The notes: a model not told the origin generated them from the letters alone. A stretch of DNA of 64,000 nucleotides from Sphingobium faniae (GCA_900100475.1 FMTU01000001.1:1-64000); one strand, 5' to 3'; positions 8,140 through 17,477 are shown, counted from the first letter of the stretch. Numbers and translations: made by a program.

Positions 8140-8560
8140 GGCGGGGTTCCTGGCTTGCCTGCTCCTTGATGTGCACGGCTTTCATCCAGTCCGACCCGAG
8201 CCGCACCATTTCCGCCAGACCATGCGCGTCGTTGCGATCGGTCTTCTGGCGCTTGAGCGATAGCGCCCGGTGAGCATGGACGGCGTCCATTACAGTGATG
8301 TCGAAGCCCATCTTGCGCAGGCCATGGTAGAGCCAGGCCGCGAGGCTGCCGGTCTCCATCCCGAGCTTGAGCGGCCCATCCATGCGCTTTTGCAAATAGC
8401 GGCCGATCTCGAATGGGTTGGTCTTCGACTGTCCCTCCATCACGATTTTGCCGTCGGGATCGAGAACACAGATGCTCGTGCTGCGCTGGCTGACATCCAG
8501 ACCGACGCTGTATACTGCTTCATGCCGGATCACTTCTTCCGGCTTGACCTTGATGGCCAT
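8140..8560 (-). mobile_element. IS110-family transposase, N-terminal fragment
   Basis: From ATG 8560, preceded by a good AGGAGG site, about 138 residues match the RuvC-like DEDD domain of IS110 transposases: GLDVSQRS (first Asp), METG (Glu) and TDRNDA (Asp). After IKEQASQE the match ends, and the C-terminal transposase_20 domain is absent. Full-length proteins are about 340 residues. The element interrupts a partition-gene remnant on its right. Confidence 0.8.
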
Positions 8561-8668
8561 GGTCGCCTCCTGAAGTCCTTGATGATGATATTTACGGGAT
8601 CACAGCCACCACAGGACCGGCCCCGATAACATCTTCGCTCAGCGTTGCCGCCACCGCAACGACCCTAT

Positions 8669-9061
8669 ATGTCCACGCTTCGCCAGATAGAGGCCGCCGA
8701 TCTGATGATCGGACAGAATAATTTCACGGTCATGTTCACCCGGGCTGTGCTCGCTGCAACACCAGAAGACCAGTTAGCCAAGCCACCTCCGAGAAAGAAC
8801 GGCGCAGTACCAAATCCAAACCGGCAGCAGATAGCCCGCATGGAACGGGAATTGGCGGTTCTGCAAACACGCATAAAGTCGGTCGAGGACAGCTACGGTA
8901 TCGACAATCTGCATCTGACGCTTGCCCGCGGATATCTTGCGAAGTTGCTCGGCAACGCCGCGATCGTCCGCTGGCTGTCACATCATCGACAGGAATATCT
9001 CGCTGAGTTCCAGCGGGTAGCCGAGATCGATACCCTCGCCGGAGCATCCGAACCGGCCTGA
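8669..9061 (+). pseudogene. RepB/ParB-type partition protein, C-terminal fragment
   Basis: About 130 residues, LRQIEAADLMIGQNNFTVMF through LHLTLARGYLAKLLGNAAIV and YLAEFQRVAEID, match the C-terminal half of ParB/RepB-like partition proteins. The N-terminal ParB nuclease-fold and helix-turn-helix parts are missing. The break coincides with the IS110 remnant. It indicates that an extrachromosomal or integrative replicon once occupied this region. Confidence 0.65.
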
Positions 9062-9466
9062 CGAGTTGATGGGGACCCGGACCCGATAAGCGCGGGGACC
9101 ATGGGAGACGCCGCACTGTGGGGCGGATCGAGCATGGCGGTGGGGCTGGCGGCGAACCCGCACGGAGCCCACCAGGCTGGCAGACATAGGCCGGCCGATG
9201 CTGGGGGGCGGGGAACAGCATGTCGCCTTGCCGCCCCGCCCCCATAGCGCAGTGGTCCAGATGCTATGCGCTGCCTCGAGAACAACGCACCTTGCTTCCT
9301 TTCGATCTCTTCAGCTATAAATGCAGTGTGTCTGGAGACAGGCACACGACTCATCCATGGAGGGAACGGTCGGCTTGGATTGCGCTTTGGCGTGGTCGAG
9401 CTTTCGTTCCTTCAAGCGAAGCCGCCTCGCGAAAGCGTTGGCGGTTTTTTGTTTGGATGGGTCGAT
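9062..9466. other. Gene-free stretch with a GC-rich inverted repeat
   Basis: I find no convincing gene in these 405 bases. The only structure I see is a perfect 10-bp inverted repeat (GGGGGCGGGG at 9204-9213, CCCCGCCCCC at 9234-9243) with a 20-base loop and no T-run after it, so it is not an obvious terminator. Confidence 0.5.
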
Positions 9467-10180
9467 ATGGGAACGAAGAGACGACTGGAACGAGACCAGG
9501 CTTTCAAGAGCCAGAAGCTGGCGAAGACGGCGCAGCGGCGACGCAGGCTCGAAGCCGAGCGCGAGATTTCGGAACGGGTCGGTAGCAATCGCCGCAACGA
9601 CCTCCTCCCAGAATTGCGATTGCAGCACATTGTCCTTTCAGGGTTGCGCCCGTCACCGCACCGTTCGCGGCGATCGACGGTGGAGCACGTCGGACGGCTG
9701 ACGGCATCCATCTCCGATCTCGGATTCACGGTACCAATCCTCGTACGGGAAACCGAGATTGTCGATGGTCACGTCCGTGTCGAGGCGGCCACGCGCTTAG
9801 GCCTGGACCGCGTCCCCGCCATTGAGGTCTCCCATCTTTCGCCTGCGGAAATCCGCAAGCTGAGGCTCACCCTCAAGGAAGCCGGCGCCATGGGCGGCCT
9901 CTACCGTTCGGCGCACGAACTGATCGCGCTTTTCTGCAAGGGCAAGGTGCCCCGAACCAACAATGTCGAGCTCGGCCGGCACGGACGCAACCGCAACAAT
10001 GTGTGGGTTGCTCCAGGCGCTATGATATCAAGGACGACAATGATTACAGCGTATGCACCACATGGGCGCTATCCGGGAAGGACTGCTATCTCCTGGATGT
10101 CTATCGGGAACGCCTGGAATTTTACGCTCTTGAGAAGGCTGTCCTTACCCAGCGGGAGAAATGGAAAGCTGGCCTGGTAA
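9467..10180 (+). pseudogene. ParB-like domain joined to a DNA-methylase segment (deletion fusion)
   Basis: ATG 9467 opens a frame with a basic N-terminus and a ParB-like domain (about residues 45-125: RLTASISDLGFTVPILVRE, DGHVRVEAATRLGLDRVPAI). It then jumps at KEAGAMGGLYRSAHELI to NNVELGRHGRNRNNVWVAPG, a segment found near the middle or end of ParB-DNA methyltransferase fusion proteins. The intervening methylase catalytic motif is absent. After about 10015 the frame reads out of phase through a terminase remnant. I read this as an internally deleted and truncated prophage or plasmid methylase. Confidence 0.55.
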
Positions 10181-10485
10181 TCGTCGAAAATGTAGGATCA
10201 GGGATCAGCCTCTGCCAGAACATCCGTCGGGCCGGGCACCGATGGATTGATGCGAAGAAGCCTCAGGGTTCCAAGGAAGACAGAGCCTCCCAGCAGTCGC
10301 CCAGGTTTGAGCGGAGGGAAATCTGGGTTCCCCGCGAAGCTCCCTGGCTCCAGGCCTTCGAGGACGAGCTTGCCAGCTTCCCGCATGGCAAACACGATGA
10401 TCAGGTAGACAGCGCCGTTCAGTTCCTTGCGGCTCTCGATACAGGCCGGTTGCTGCAGCTTGCCGATCGAGCCCGGCGGCGCTGA
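10021..10485 (+). pseudogene. Phage terminase large subunit, C-terminal nuclease fragment
   Basis: The frame ending at 10485 encodes the nuclease end of a TerL protein: YDIKDDNDYSVCTTW (metal-binding Asp region), YLLDVYRERLEFYALEKAVL, LVIVENVGSG and FPHGKHDDQVDSAVQFLAALD. The ATPase domain is missing. The left border at about 10015-10021 is the junction with the methylase fragment. It is evidence for a former prophage. Confidence 0.75.
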
Positions 10486-10500
10486 TATTCGAACGGATCA

Positions 10501-11313
10501 TTATCGGATATGATCCAGCGCCCTCGCCATCCATTGCTCCACCGCTGCGGCAACGGATGGCTGCGTCAAAAGAGCGACAGGAAAGGCCGGATAGCCTTTC
10601 GTGTTCATCGTCTTCAGGGGGCCGACGATTTCGGCGCGCTCGTCCAGCAGACCAATGCGGACATTCTCGTCCTGCAACCCTTCACGCGCGTGGATAAAGC
10701 GCAGGGTGAATGAGAGATGGGCGTCTTTCCAGAGATGGAAAGGATAGAGAAGCTTGCCGTCATCACCCACGAAGCTCGCATAGATCGAGCCCTGCGATGA
10801 GTGGATGCCCACTGCGCCTCCAAGGCGCTCGATCATGGACATGTAGACGTTCGCGTCCGGGATCACGTCGGCGCCCATAGCGGCCAGATTCCTCTCCAGC
10901 CATTCCGGCGGGGAAACCGGTTCCAGCGTGGCTGACGGACGTTTGGCAGCTGCGGCGCGTTCCGTTTCGCCAATCACCCTCGGGCTGAGCGTGATGGCCC
11001 CGTTGCCTCCCGCGAACCATCGCAACTCCACAGCCCGAACATCGGCACGCATCTGATCGTTCAGGAACTCGACGATCCGGGCAAGCTCCCGGGGTATCTG
11101 GTCGGCAACGAACACCAGTTTGATCCGCCCCGCCTTGAAATTGGCATCGACCTGTTCCCAGAACCGATCGGGACCCTCGTCACCCAGAAAGGCCCGCAAC
11201 AGTTCTTCCGGCTCCTGTTCCGACTGCAGGGCGGTTTGCGCGAAGCTGTCGGCGATCCTGCCTGTCTGCCAATAGGCGGTGGCGTTGGCGGCATAGTCCA
11301 GCATCTGCCCCCT
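10501..11313 (-). pseudogene. Nuclease-like protein of unknown function, N-terminally truncated
   Basis: The 267-residue product starts MLDYAANATAYW. In relatives I recall, this segment directly follows the EVKR-type end of a PD-(D/E)XK nuclease core, and here the in-frame codons before ATG 11304 still read GQ. The nuclease core is missing and only the downstream part (QIPRELARIVEFLNDQM, WLERNLAAMG, YPFHLWKDAHLSF) remains. Similarity stops at about 11313, next to another gene fragment. The family assignment is from memory of the pattern. Confidence 0.45.
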
Positions 11314-11339
11314 ATGACCTCCCGCCGCAGCCGCGTGTC

Positions 11340-11543
11340 AACCGCGCGCTTGAGTTCGACGAGATGCGCATCGCCGACCGCTGCGTTCAGGTGATGGGTG
11401 GCTTAGGCGTGACCGACACGACGATTGTCGAGCAGGTCTTCCGCGAGGTCCGGGCTTTTCGGATTTATGACGGCCCGACCGAAGTACATAAATGGTCGCT
11501 TGCCAAACGCATCAAAAGGGAATGGCGGGACGCATCCCGCTGA
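11340..11543 (+). pseudogene. Acyl-CoA dehydrogenase, C-terminal fragment
   Basis: About 67 codons encode DEMRIADRCVQVMGGLGVTD, then VEQVFREVRAFRIYDGPTEVH and KWSLAKRIKREW, ending at TGA 11541-11543. This is the last helix bundle of an acyl-CoA dehydrogenase of the kind often next to APH-type kinase genes. The rest of the enzyme is missing. It lies convergent to the CoA-transferase gene and marks the boundary between the decayed region and the catabolic region. Confidence 0.75.
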
Positions 11544-11553
11544 TGACCGCCGC

Positions 11554-12813
11554 TTACCGGCCGTCGGTGAAGTCACGTTCGAGTGCCTCACGGAAATCTG
11601 GATGCGCAATCGCGATCAGCCGCCGGGCCCGCTCGCGCAGCGTCTGACCGCGCAGTTCAGCGCTGCCGAATTCGGTGACGACCGTATCGATGTCGCTGCG
11701 CGCGATCGTCACCGGACCGTCGAGACGCGTCACGATGCGGCTGAAGGCGCCCTTCCCGCCGGTCGCCGGCAGCGCGACGATGGATCGTCCGCCGGGTGCC
11801 AGCCGGGCGCCGCGGACAAAATCCACCGCGCCGCCGATCGCGCCGACATAGCGTCCGCCGACCGCCTCCAGATTGGCCTGCCCCGACAGATCGACCTCCA
11901 GCGCCGAATTGACGGAAACGAAGCCGGGAAGCTGCGCGAACGTCTCGGGCGCGTGGGTGTAGGACAGGGGACGGACATGGATGGCCGGATTGTCGTGCAC
12001 GAAATCATAGAGCGCGCGTGTGCCCCAGACCGCCCCCCCGACAGTGATGCCGGTATCGATCGGCTTGCGCGCATTGGTCACCACGCCCGAATTGATGAGA
12101 GCGCGGATCGGGTCGGATATCAGCCCCGAATGAATGCCGATGTCGCGAAATCCCTGCAAAGACAGCGCAATCCCGTCCGGCACTGACCCGACGCCGAACT
12201 GGAGGATGGAACCGTCTCCAATATAGGAGGCAACGATCTGGGCGATGGCCCGGTCCGTAGGGCGGACTTGCCCTGGTGGAAATTCATGAATCGCCCGCTC
12301 GGTCGGCACCAGCAGGTCGATCCGATCCGCCATCAGGAAAGGCCCGCCGTGCGTAAACGGCATCGCGCTGTTCATCTCGGCGATGACGATGCGGGCGCGG
12401 CGGGCCGCTTCGCCCATATAATCGTTCACCAGGCCCAGGCTGAAACGCCCTTGCGCATCGGGCTGACTGACCGACAACAGCGCGACATCGACAGGGCTTT
12501 CGCCTTGGGCGATCATGCGGCCGAAATCGGAAAGATGGGTCGGGATAAGTTCGATCGCATCAGCCTGGACGAGCTGCTGTTGCGTGCCCAGCCCGCTCAA
12601 CCCCTCGATCCGCAGGCCGTCTACATGCTCGGGCCGCACGATCCCGGAGAAGCTGGCATGCATCGTCAGTCTGCTGTGCGGGAAATCCGCACGTTGCGTC
12701 ACCAGTGCCTCCAGCAAGGTGGCGGGTTCGGCCGTGCTGTGGCCGACGAAGATGCTGCTGCCCGGCTGGATATAAGGGGCAAGGCGCAGCTGATCGGGCG
12801 AAATGCGTTTCAT
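11554..12813 (-). CDS. Acetyl-CoA hydrolase / 4-hydroxybutyrate CoA-transferase family protein
   Basis: A 419-residue class I CoA-transferase. The C-terminal half carries the family motif SVNSALEVDLSGQANLE, whose glutamate forms the enzyme-CoA thioester, and VGGRYVGAIGGAVDFVRGA. It should move CoA between carboxylic acids (or hydrolyse acyl-CoA) and may activate a pathway acid. It is the last gene of a leftward set that begins at the cupin gene at 17477, 43 bases after its neighbour. The length and motifs look complete. Confidence 0.85.
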   Translation of the reverse strand: MKRISPDQLRLAPYIQPGSSIFVGHSTAEPATLLEALVTQRADFPHSRLTMHASFSGIVRPEHVDGLRIEGLSGLGTQQQLVQADAIELIPTHLSDFGRMIAQGESPVDVALLSVSQPDAQGRFSLGLVNDYMGEAARRARIVIAEMNSAMPFTHGGPFLMADRIDLLVPTERAIHEFPPGQVRPTDRAIAQIVASYIGDGSILQFGVGSVPDGIALSLQGFRDIGIHSGLISDPIRALINSGVVTNARKPIDTGITVGGAVWGTRALYDFVHDNPAIHVRPLSYTHAPETFAQLPGFVSVNSALEVDLSGQANLEAVGGRYVGAIGGAVDFVRGARLAPGGRSIVALPATGGKGAFSRIVTRLDGPVTIARSDIDTVVTEFGSAELRGQTLRERARRLIAIAHPDFREALERDFTDGR

Positions 12814-12856
12814 CCTCGCCCCCGCCTCAGCCGATGCCCCTTCCCGGATGGCAAGA

Positions 12857-13972
12857 TTACAGCCCCAGTCCCAGCGAGGGAATCTTGCCGCCCAGGGTCA
12901 GCGTCATGCTGCCCTGCCCTTCATATTGCACATCATCCAGACTGCACTGGATGGTCACCGGCTGGATGCGATGCCAATGCTCGTCCGGCTCGCGCTCGCT
13001 GTCGTAGACGATCTTCGCGGGATGTTCGACATTCCACACATCCTGTTCCACCACCTGATCACCGCGCCACGCGCCCAGTCCCTTGCGGTCATTATAGCCG
13101 CCGCTATAGCCCAGGCCCTGCATCGCGATCGCATTGCCGCTGCGATGACAATGCAGCTTCAATGCCCGTCCGTCCTTCAGCCTGGCGGTGAGCACTATCG
13201 TCCTGAACCGGCGGGTTCCGGCAATCAGTTCGGGTTCGATCGTCAGTTCGGCAACCTTCATACTGGTGCCGTCACCGGCATGCATCAGTTCGCCGCTGAT
13301 ATAGGATGCGTCGCCCTCCCGCTTTTGCAGCAGCAATGTGCCCGACAGCGGCCCGGCCGAAAAGAACAGGAAACTCAAGGTATAGCCGCGCTTTTCGAGC
13401 GTATCCTTCGGCCCGTTCTGCACTTCCTTGACCGCCATGCCCGGCCGCACGCCCCAGCTATGGTCGCGGCAGGCCCACCAGCTATCAACCCGAACCTCGC
13501 GACCGTCGACGACAAGATGGCCGCTGACCGAACCGATCTGATTGTAACGCTGATAATCCTCTATCGTGCGGCCGTTGAGGCGCCGGAAGTGGGGCGCTTC
13601 CTCGACCGGCCGGGCGACGGCGGTCCAGGTCAGTTCGCCGTTGACCCGATCGCCGCCCCGCACCCGCAGCGCCAGGGTCCGCAGCGGTTCCAGCACATCG
13701 ACCGACAGCGGGCCGCATTCCATAACATTATGCTGCCCCAGCGTGCGCGACACGCGGATATTATACTGCCGGTCGCCTTCCACCAGGACGAACCCGCCGT
13801 CCATGACGTTCATGTTCCGGTAGACGCCCATGGTGAACTGCATCGCCGCCGATCCGTCAGGCGCGTAGGACGCAAACCAGAAGCGGTCGAAGAAGCGGGG
13901 ATCGCTGGTCCAGACATGATCGAACGTCGTGGGCAACTGGTGCCAGAGGCAATCGTCAAGTTCAGTCAGCAT
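12857..13972 (-). CDS. Unknown protein, possibly AttH/CrtC-like fold (first of two in the window)
   Basis: The 371 residues are rich in beta-strand patterns and carry a central motif, SWWACRDHSWGVRPG (about residues 164-178). The protein encoded at 61257-62240 has a matching motif (RDRAWGIRN) with a similar strand layout, so I place both in one family. I believe such proteins are annotated as a DUF (DUF7064-like) related to CrtC/AttH lipocalin-like hydratases, but I am not certain. The start overlaps the upstream gene by 11 bases. Its neighbour two genes upstream is an APH-type kinase. Confidence 0.6.
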   Translation of the reverse strand: MLTELDDCLWHQLPTTFDHVWTSDPRFFDRFWFASYAPDGSAAMQFTMGVYRNMNVMDGGFVLVEGDRQYNIRVSRTLGQHNVMECGPLSVDVLEPLRTLALRVRGGDRVNGELTWTAVARPVEEAPHFRRLNGRTIEDYQRYNQIGSVSGHLVVDGREVRVDSWWACRDHSWGVRPGMAVKEVQNGPKDTLEKRGYTLSFLFFSAGPLSGTLLLQKREGDASYISGELMHAGDGTSMKVAELTIEPELIAGTRRFRTIVLTARLKDGRALKLHCHRSGNAIAMQGLGYSGGYNDRKGLGAWRGDQVVEQDVWNVEHPAKIVYDSEREPDEHWHRIQPVTIQCSLDDVQYEGQGSMTLTLGGKIPSLGLGL

Positions 13973-14435
13973 GGGCGACCTCCTTTTTCAACCCGCCGCC
14001 GCTGGCGGCGGTGCCAATATCCGGCCGCATCGGATATCGCGCGGTGCGCTCCATCAGATAGACCTGGATTTTGCGATGATCGTCGGGCCCGCATTCCCGG
14101 ATCGCCCGCTGCAACAGCGCCTGGATGCGGGTGTTGCGATCTTCCAGCGCCTGCATGTCGAACGGATCGCCCGCCGCGTCCTGCCGGACCCGGTCGATCC
14201 CCTGCGCCAGATCGGCGCTGACGCCGGAACATATCGCCTCCAGCATGGCGAACGCCTGTTCATTGTCCCAGGCCAGGAAGGGCGCGACGTTCGCCCAGCA
14301 TCTTTCGAGCATGCCAAGGTTGGACAGCAGCTTTTCAAGTATCTGAGCACTATATCCGTCATGCAGATTCGGCGCGATTACATCGTTCATGATACGCCGC
14401 GTTTCCCGCAACTGTTCGCTGATCGTCGGCCTCAT
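13962..14435 (-). CDS. Small helical protein of unknown function next to an APH-type kinase
   Basis: A 157-residue, probably all-helical protein (SEQLRETRRIMNDVIAPNL, then LGMLERCWANVAPFLAWDN, ALEDRNTRIQALLQRAI). I recognise no domain. The chosen ATG at 14435 lies four bases after the stop of the kinase gene upstream, and its own stop overlaps the next gene. Such tight coupling suggests a partner or substrate-binding subunit of the kinase, but that is inference. Confidence 0.6.
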   Translation of the reverse strand: MRPTISEQLRETRRIMNDVIAPNLHDGYSAQILEKLLSNLGMLERCWANVAPFLAWDNEQAFAMLEAICSGVSADLAQGIDRVRQDAAGDPFDMQALEDRNTRIQALLQRAIRECGPDDHRKIQVYLMERTARYPMRPDIGTAASGGGLKKEVAHAD

Positions 14436-14439
14436 CGAT

Positions 14440-15447
14440 TCAGAACTCCACCATCTTGAGCATACGGCGATAGAGCCATGTCGGGTTGTGATGCATGCGA
14501 TCGAACTTCCCATCGACCGTTGATCTGAGGCCGGTCAGCACGATGATCGCCAGCTTCCAGCAGGAAAACACGTTCCACCAGTGCAGTTCACGGTGGTCCA
14601 CTGCGTAGCCCGTCCGCTGCTCGAACCCCCGGACGATGTCGGCCCGCTCCCAATGCCCCTTGATCTGATGCTCGCTGGCGCGTGCCGGATTTGTAATCCA
14701 GCCGAGATCCTCCAGCGGGTCGCCCAGATGCGCCGTTTCCCAATCCAGCATGGCGCTGATCCGGTCGCGATGGATCAGCGCGTTGCCCGGCTTGAAGTCC
14801 CCATGCACGACCACGATCTTCCGTGCGGGCCGGGCGTTGCGCTTCAACCAGGAGCCTATCAGTTCCATTTCTGGCATCGGCTCCAGCGCCACGCGCGCAA
14901 GCTCGCCACCCCAGCGGCCCAGTTCATGGAGAGCCGGGTTGGCGCCGGGGTTCTCAAGCGTTTCGGAAAGGCCCGCGGCGCGCCAATCGACATGCTGCAT
15001 ATCGACCAGCAGTTGCAGGAACGCTTCGGCCAGTTCCATGCGCACGGCCAGCGGCCGGCCGCCGTTCAGGGCATTATATTCGCAGTCGCCCAGCGCGATT
15101 TCCATGATCAGCGACGGCCGATCCAGATGCCGCCCCTCAAGGTCCGCCGCGATCACCGCCGGGATCGGCAGGCCGGCGGCCCGCAGGCGCGCCAATATCT
15201 CATATTCCGCCCTACGGTCGGTTTCCAGCATGCCGCCGACGGGATCGCGCCGCAGGATCAGTTCTTCGGACGGCCGGGCCGCGGAACCGTCCATAACGGC
15301 GAATGTCCAGTTTTCGCGGGACATCCCCGTCGATTTCCGTTCGAGCCGGCCAATCGACAAGTCCGGCTTGTCAAGAGTGGCGCGCAGGAAGCGCGTCAGC
15401 TTGTACTCAAGAAGGTCTTCGACCGGCATCTCCAGGACGGCATCCAT
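14440..15447 (-). CDS. APH-type phosphotransferase (ACAD10/11 kinase-like)
   Basis: A 335-residue protein kinase-fold enzyme. An N-terminal nucleotide-binding lobe (TGMSRENWTF, then EELILRRDP) is followed by the catalytic loop VVVHGDFKPGN (about residue 220) and the metal-binding segment LDWETAHLGDPLEDLGW. Relatives phosphorylate small hydroxylated molecules; the human ACAD10/11 kinase domains phosphorylate 4-hydroxyacyl-CoAs before dehydration. With a CoA-transferase and an acyl-CoA dehydrogenase fragment nearby, a hydroxyacyl-CoA or hydroxylated ring substrate is plausible. Confidence 0.85.
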   Translation of the reverse strand: MDAVLEMPVEDLLEYKLTRFLRATLDKPDLSIGRLERKSTGMSRENWTFAVMDGSAARPSEELILRRDPVGGMLETDRRAEYEILARLRAAGLPIPAVIAADLEGRHLDRPSLIMEIALGDCEYNALNGGRPLAVRMELAEAFLQLLVDMQHVDWRAAGLSETLENPGANPALHELGRWGGELARVALEPMPEMELIGSWLKRNARPARKIVVVHGDFKPGNALIHRDRISAMLDWETAHLGDPLEDLGWITNPARASEHQIKGHWERADIVRGFEQRTGYAVDHRELHWWNVFSCWKLAIIVLTGLRSTVDGKFDRMHHNPTWLYRRMLKMVEF

Positions 15448-15542
15448 CTATTGATCTCCAGAAATGAGGCGAGGCCAAGCAGGCATCCGGCGGGCTGGAA
15501 TTGGCGAACGTCAAGACAATGTGCCGCGGTTCGCGATCGACA

Positions 15543-16076
15543 CTATAATACGTCCGACATCGGACGAACCAGCCGATCACCGTCCCAGCCGCGCGCGGCC
15601 GCCGCTATGTTGCCGTAGAAGCTCTGCATACCGTCAGCATATTGGTAAAGTTCGGTGAAAGCGCCGGTCTTCGATCGTGTATCCATATAGGCAAAGGGTG
15701 TGCCGGCGAATTCGCCGCGCGCGCCCATGCTGTGACCTTGCGCTTCCAGAGCAGCGATCTCCCGCTCGATATCCTCCACGAACACGGCGACATGGTGGAA
15801 ACCGCCGGCCTTGGGTTCAGGAAACATATCGCGATAGACGGAAGGAATGTCGGAGGTCAGTTCGATCAATTCCAGCTGGATCGAACCGATCTGGCCCAAG
15901 CCGACATGGATTTCCAGGAAGGAAGGCGTTCCCCGGTAATTGACCGGCACGCTCAGATTCTTTTCCACGAAGAATGGACCGGCCCCAACCATGTCCTTCC
16001 ACGATTGCATCGCGACATCCAGGTCCGGCACGATGAAACAGATTTGCACCACGGCATTGTCGACAACGGAAACCAT
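15543..16076 (-). CDS. VOC-superfamily (glyoxalase/dioxygenase-like) protein
   Basis: The 177 residues form two beta-alpha-beta-beta-beta modules: VVQICFIVPDLDVAMQSW (about 9-26) and GGFHHVAVFVEDIEREI (about 90-106). Likely metal ligands are the Glu in QLELIEL, His94/95 and the Glu in FTELYQY. VOC proteins act as isomerases, epimerases (for example methylmalonyl-CoA epimerase) or extradiol dioxygenases. It lies in a leftward series with two cupins, with 245 bases of unassigned sequence upstream. Confidence 0.75.
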   Translation of the reverse strand: MVSVVDNAVVQICFIVPDLDVAMQSWKDMVGAGPFFVEKNLSVPVNYRGTPSFLEIHVGLGQIGSIQLELIELTSDIPSVYRDMFPEPKAGGFHHVAVFVEDIEREIAALEAQGHSMGARGEFAGTPFAYMDTRSKTGAFTELYQYADGMQSFYGNIAAAARGWDGDRLVRPMSDVL

Positions 16077-16321
16077 AGATAATCCTTATAATTTTCCAGA
16101 CAAAATAGCGTGCGCGCAACCAGGCTCGCCCCGTTCCGAACGGGAAAGCCGCTTGCCGCCATGGCGCGGGCGGGATGTCGGCGGGAACCCGAACCAGTTC
16201 TGCGCCGCGCAAAAAGCTTCCGGGCTTGCGCCGCAAAAACGCGCTATTCGGAGCGGTGGGCGTGCTTTCATGAGGAGGAGAGCTTCTCGGCCGCTGGTGC
16301 CGACACGCTCTCCCATTTTCT

Positions 16322-16822
16322 TCACCGGATCGGCACGAACAGCACGTCGCCCAGCCCGTTCTGCTCCGCCATTTCCCTGACCCGCAGGGCGTCGACGACG
16401 GGGCCGACGGATTTGCCGTTCGCATCGGCGGCGCTGATGCCTCCCAGAAATTTGACGAAGCAGGTCAGCCCTTCCGGGCCGGTCTGTCGTTCCGGCACGA
16501 AACCGCCCGGATCGCGCATATAGTTGTCGGCTTTCAAGACGCCGACCTCCGTATGCAATTCCCCTTCCAGGATCATGTAATGCACTTCCGCATGGTTCAC
16601 ATGAGCGGGAAATATCTGGTCGGCTTCCAGCCTGATCTGGGCCGTCCAGTCGCCGGTGTTGGGATCGGCGAAGGTCACCTTGAACCTTAGCCCTTCAATC
16701 GGCCCGTCATTCCATTCCATTTCGGCGGGCCGGATAACGGCCGAGCCGTCCGCGTACAGGCTGCCGCCCTTCACGCGTTTCTCCCAGTCCACCAGACCTT
16801 CCTTCTTCTCGGCTGCAATCAT
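16322..16822 (-). CDS. Cupin-domain protein (paralogue of the next gene upstream)
   Basis: A 166-residue cupin. The metal-binding motif region is FPAHVNHAEVHYMILEGELH, with two or three histidines and a glutamate, and the second motif lies near GGFVPERQTGPEG. It resembles the protein of 16974-17477 in segment order (PIEGLRFKV against ALEGLRFKL, and FLGGISAADANGKSVG against FNGGITGADADRNPLG), so the two arose by duplication. Function may be enzymatic or ligand-binding; the substrate is unknown. Confidence 0.75.
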   Translation of the reverse strand: MIAAEKKEGLVDWEKRVKGGSLYADGSAVIRPAEMEWNDGPIEGLRFKVTFADPNTGDWTAQIRLEADQIFPAHVNHAEVHYMILEGELHTEVGVLKADNYMRDPGGFVPERQTGPEGLTCFVKFLGGISAADANGKSVGPVVDALRVREMAEQNGLGDVLFVPIR

Positions 16823-16973
16823 CGTGAGACATCCTCAGAACCTGGTTAGAATGTGTATTCGCCGCGATTTCCGAACCGGTAGACGGCATCACCCGCTAGC
16901 TCGGAAAACGCGTAAAAACAATGAACTAGAGCGGCCGGCGCCCGCATCATCATCCAAAGCCGGAACCGGCACA

Positions 16974-17477
16974 TTACATCCAGTTGGAGCGCTCCAGCGG
17001 CGGCGGCGGTAGATGATCAGCGGCGCCGTTGGCCAAAGCCGCCTTGTACATCCAGTCGACATTGACATAATCACCAAGCGGATTGCGATCGGCATCGGCG
17101 CCGGTGATGCCCCCGTTGAAGAAGATATAGACCTCCGCACCTTCGGGATCGATGATCGGGGAATGCGCGATGCTGCCGATTTCGACATTCTGCTCGCCGG
17201 TGTTCACACGCTCCATCTCATAGCGATAGCCGCCCTTGAGCGCGAAGATATGCGCATCCCCGCAATGATAATGGAGATCGGTTTCGGTATTGGGGTCGAT
17301 CTGGATGATGCAGCTCCACATGCCCGTGCGCCGATTGATCGACAGAAGTTTGAAGCGAAGCCCTTCGAGCGCCCAAGGCGTCCATGGCAATTCTTCTGTA
17401 TGAACCACAACGCGGCCATTGGCTTCGCCAAAGCTGCGATAGTTACGATCAGACCTGATGGCCGTCCGACTATCCAT
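16974..17477 (-). CDS. Cupin-domain protein, first gene of the leftward operon
   Basis: The 167 residues have the first cupin motif in TETDLHYHCGDAHIFALKGG (about residues 63-82). It is the first gene after the palindromic operator at 17516-17529, with a leader of about 36 bases, and so heads the series running to the CoA-transferase at 11554. The paralogous pair with 151 bases between them may form a heteromer or act on successive intermediates. Confidence 0.75.
   Translation of the reverse strand: MDSRTAIRSDRNYRSFGEANGRVVVHTEELPWTPWALEGLRFKLLSINRRTGMWSCIIQIDPNTETDLHYHCGDAHIFALKGGYRYEMERVNTGEQNVEIGSIAHSPIIDPEGAEVYIFFNGGITGADADRNPLGDYVNVDWMYKAALANGAADHLPPPPLERSNWM

Noticed and set aside
9204..9243. 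Perfect 10-bp GC inverted repeat as a terminator or origin element
   Set aside because: No T-run follows and no replication or transfer gene adjoins it in working form; it could be chance in GC-rich DNA.
12803..14221. 472-codon plus-strand frame
   Set aside because: Antisense to the unknown protein and CoA-transferase genes, with no motif or plausible start; the minus-strand genes overlap and space like an operon.
16077..16321. Minus-strand frame in the gap between the VOC and cupin genes
   Set aside because: Composition and lack of a ribosome site argue against a gene; a small hairpin (16130-16144) has no T-run.
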